Assembly (NCBI RefSeq): GCF_010500865.1
Contig: NZ_JAAAWN010000009.1
Span: 62,001-126,000 of the forward strand
Reading direction: 5' to 3'
DNA from: Alteromonas profundi
GTDB lineage: Bacteria; Pseudomonadota; Gammaproteobacteria; Enterobacterales; Alteromonadaceae
Length of the DNA stretch: 64,000 bases
In this document: piece by piece, positions 61,968 to 64,000 of the stretch
How positions within the stretch are numbered: position 1 is the stretch's first letter
Layout of the letters: each line of letters opens with the position of its first letter
Notes under the pieces: model-generated
Seen by the model: only the letters and a program-made list of their open reading frames with translations
Told to the model about the DNA's origin: nothing
Databases searched by the model: none
Translations under genes and position numbers: made by a program

Positions 61968-63813
61968 ACTGTTCTTTCTCTTGTTGATTGGCTCTTGGGT
62001 TTCTTGGGTAATACTTTTCAGGAACATAGGCCCTGTGTTCGAAAAAGCGTGTATCTTTATACGGTAATTTCATAAAGCCGGAAATACCTAAGCCAGAAAT
62101 AGTGGGTATTTCTGCCACTAACTGTTTTAAAAGCGAAGTAAATTCATGCTTCTTACTATGATCTAGAAGAGTATAGTAACTATGTATCTTAAGGTGGGTG
62201 GGTAGCGCTTCAAAAATAATACAGCCAGTGTGATGTATCGCGTTTAGTGATTTTATGATACTGATCATCGCCTCAGGTAGTTTTAGCAATTCATCTGGAT
62301 CATCGCCATCTTCAAAATAAGAATGGGTACGGCTTTGATCTTCTGGCACAGATATGCGAGAGAGCTCAAATGGAATAACGCAGTCGCTTTTCGGTTCAAA
62401 AGGCTGGGATTGTGACAAACGTTCTATATGAAGGGTATTTTTAGCGTTAAACATACAGCACTTAAATACCCCCGCTTTATGAATAGCACGGGCAAGATTA
62501 ATTACATTATTAACTGCAAGATCAAAGGCCGGCTTTAGATTGGGATCGTATAAATTCAGGCTGGAGTCGACATAAACTCCGTTAGGTTCCCAGCGAATTG
62601 CCATACCGCCTACCACAGGATAATGGCCTAGACGACTAATAGCAGACACAAAGGCTTTTTCGGTGTCACCCATTCCCTCTAGAAAGTTTTTATAGTAGCG
62701 GTCGAACTGCGCATCATCAATATAACGTAACGGCGAATCTTGTAAGTTGATTTGTTGGCGTAGATACGATTTTCTTGAACTGTATACTACCGTTTCTATA
62801 TCTACGTCGTCGTCGATAACCCAGGTGGGAATAGCTGCCTGGTATTCCCATGGTTTATCTGGGGCAAACACCATTTGCCGTAATACGTGTAAGTGTTTAA
62901 GAAAATAGTCGCCGCCCTGTCTGCGTTTATCTGCACAGTCGCTTAACATGTATTCTAAAATATCCGCCAGCATTTTAGGTAAACCTAAGGACGAAGGGCG
63001 TATCACCTTATGCCCATAACGACAAGATTGGCCAGAAGCTAGCGCGTATAAGGTACTGGCCATACCCTGTTCATCGAAACGCGGAGACGATAACGCGCCA
63101 TTTAGCTGCTCTTCACCAATAAAATATACGTCACCGAGTCGAGCGTTAGTTTGCTGCAATTCGCCGGACATAAGATCCATTACGTTATTACCGACAAATT
63201 GACCGCTGGCGTCTATTTGTGCAAAAACCGACGACCCCCAATCAATGAGCCCAATAGTTTCGCTATCTTCATCCCACACTAAATTAGACGGCTTAATATC
63301 ACCATGAACAATGGGTTTTTCTACGCCTTGGAAAGTGAAGTCGCGTAGCGCTTGAAGTAATTCCCCAAGTTGAACGGCTATTTTGATAACAATACGCGGT
63401 GGCAATGGGCCATATTTGAGGCTTACCTTTTCAAGATCCGCGCCCTCCGCTCGCTCCATCACTAAGATAGACTGTTTACCAATTTGCTGAAATTCGATAA
63501 ATGCAGGCACATAAGGGTGCTTTACGTGAGAAAGCATAAAGCCCTCTTCTTCCAATCGATCTTGAACATGTTGTGGAAGGTTTATACGGGAAAACTTAAA
63601 TACGTGGGCGTCGCCATTTGGCGCTATACCTGAAAAAGCAAAACCAAAGGCGCCTTTTCCCAGTAAAATAGGGTCGCGATAGCCTAGGCTAACCAGCTGT
63701 TCGCTACACAAAGCCACCCAATCTTTGAGCTTTTTGGCATCGGCGTGAGAGAGCAGATAGATAGACTGCTCTTCGGGAATATAAAAGTGTTTGATGCCAG
63801 TAGGATCAGACAT
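61960..63813 (-). CDS. Eukaryote-like protein kinase domain protein
   Basis: A 617-residue cytoplasmic protein. A kinase fold fills roughly residues 45-310: glycine loop GKGAFGFAF (52-60), ATP-binding Lys73 in VFKFSR, catalytic loop HGDIKPSN (Asp172), and DWG at 191-193 in place of DFG. HGD instead of HRD marks it as an atypical, non-RD kinase, still with all catalytic residues. The C-terminal half (about 330-617) has no domain I know. There is no membrane segment. It starts two bases after the rlmJ stop, and overlaps tesB. The substrate is unknown. Confidence 0.85.
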   Translation of the reverse strand: MSDPTGIKHFYIPEEQSIYLLSHADAKKLKDWVALCSEQLVSLGYRDPILLGKGAFGFAFSGIAPNGDAHVFKFSRINLPQHVQDRLEEEGFMLSHVKHPYVPAFIEFQQIGKQSILVMERAEGADLEKVSLKYGPLPPRIVIKIAVQLGELLQALRDFTFQGVEKPIVHGDIKPSNLVWDEDSETIGLIDWGSSVFAQIDASGQFVGNNVMDLMSGELQQTNARLGDVYFIGEEQLNGALSSPRFDEQGMASTLYALASGQSCRYGHKVIRPSSLGLPKMLADILEYMLSDCADKRRQGGDYFLKHLHVLRQMVFAPDKPWEYQAAIPTWVIDDDVDIETVVYSSRKSYLRQQINLQDSPLRYIDDAQFDRYYKNFLEGMGDTEKAFVSAISRLGHYPVVGGMAIRWEPNGVYVDSSLNLYDPNLKPAFDLAVNNVINLARAIHKAGVFKCCMFNAKNTLHIERLSQSQPFEPKSDCVIPFELSRISVPEDQSRTHSYFEDGDDPDELLKLPEAMISIIKSLNAIHHTGCIIFEALPTHLKIHSYYTLLDHSKKHEFTSLLKQLVAEIPTISGLGISGFMKLPYKDTRFFEHRAYVPEKYYPRNPRANQQEKEQYV

Positions 63814-63815
63814 GG

Positions 63816-64000
63816 CTATTGGTCGTCAACCACCCAATCAAGGGAAAAGTGCGCGTTATCGCCAAGGTAAGGAACAATCTCCGTTATTGCCTTCGATACG
63901 TTAACGTCCAGTTGCCAAGGCGGGTTTAATACAAACACACCAGAACCATACATACCGCTATCAGGGGTGTTTTCCACAACTTCGAGTTCGGCCTTAAAAC
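63816..64000 (-). CDS. rlmJ: 23S rRNA (adenine-N6) methyltransferase RlmJ (C-terminal part, cut by window edge)
   Basis: The reverse strand encodes the last 61 residues of RlmJ, which methylates A2030 of 23S rRNA. MYGSGVFVLNPPWQL matches the conserved GSGxxxxNPPW segment near the end of the family, followed by the C-terminal region ending WVVDDQ. The stop TAG is at 63816-63818. The rest lies beyond the right edge. It is first in the rlmJ-kinase-tesB-carbonic anhydrase series. Confidence 0.88.
   Translation of the reverse strand, partial: FKAELEVVENTPDSGMYGSGVFVLNPPWQLDVNVSKAITEIVPYLGDNAHFSLDWVVDDQ

Overview
The window reads as a chromosomal segment of a marine gammaproteobacterium of the Alteromonadaceae (Alteromonas/Glaciecola/Paraglaciecola type). 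This is inferred from the moderate GC content, the protein families (DUF2835, DUF3466, 180-kDa NAD-glutamate dehydrogenase, FeS-photolyase with DUF2256), the conserved pyrD-rlmKL-uup-rmf-fabA neighbourhood also known from Escherichia coli, and cbb3 oxidase genes beside fnr. No rRNA, tRNA, CRISPR array or intact prophage was found. Both ends are cut inside genes: fnr on the left and rlmJ on the right.

Layout. 1-7445 is a respiratory block on the minus strand: ccoNOQP, a terminator, ccoHIS, a TauE/SafE family membrane protein and the start of fnr. A perfect FNR box lies upstream of ccoN. 7471-14492 holds an unknown gene divergent from ccoN, two bacterioferritin subunits with complementary metal-site and heme-site residues, a Kef-type antiporter, a membrane-anchored FMN glutamate-synthase-like protein, a cytochrome c lipoprotein and a UspA protein that diverge around a second perfect FNR box, dgkA and an unknown small gene.

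14600-17457 is the most unusual part. A stand-alone tyrosine recombinase with Cre-like catalytic spacing has a perfect 19-bp inverted repeat around a 6-bp spacer 26 bases upstream of its start, looking like a lox site. Beyond it lie about 1.7 kb of AT-rich, hairpin-rich DNA with no convincing gene. 17458-24046 follows with a DUF2254 membrane protein and a light-repair island: DUF2256, an FeS-type photolyase, a CPD photolyase with an in-frame 18-bp tandem repeat, a DASH cryptochrome and a photolyase-like protein lacking its FAD domain.

24143-41402 is mostly housekeeping: an M20 peptidase, topB, a small RHH-like protein, fabA (with a FabR-type operator), rmf, a DUF3466 protein, uup, a glutaredoxin-like protein, rlmKL, pyrD and gdhB. 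41577-48488 is a four-gene envelope cassette (DUF1302 barrel, DUF1329, YCF48-like propeller, MMPL/RND transporter) that probably moves a hydrophobic compound. 48778-63813 contains DUF2835, pepN, two sodium-coupled transporters, msrC-unknown-proQ-prc, a SIMPL protein, a class V aminotransferase, a strong candidate small RNA on the plus strand (about 60374-60483), a gamma carbonic anhydrase, tesB and a protein kinase next to rlmJ.

Four genes or gene parts were read directly from the DNA because they are short or cut by the edge: ccoQ, the DUF2256 gene, rmf and the terminal fragments of fnr and rlmJ.
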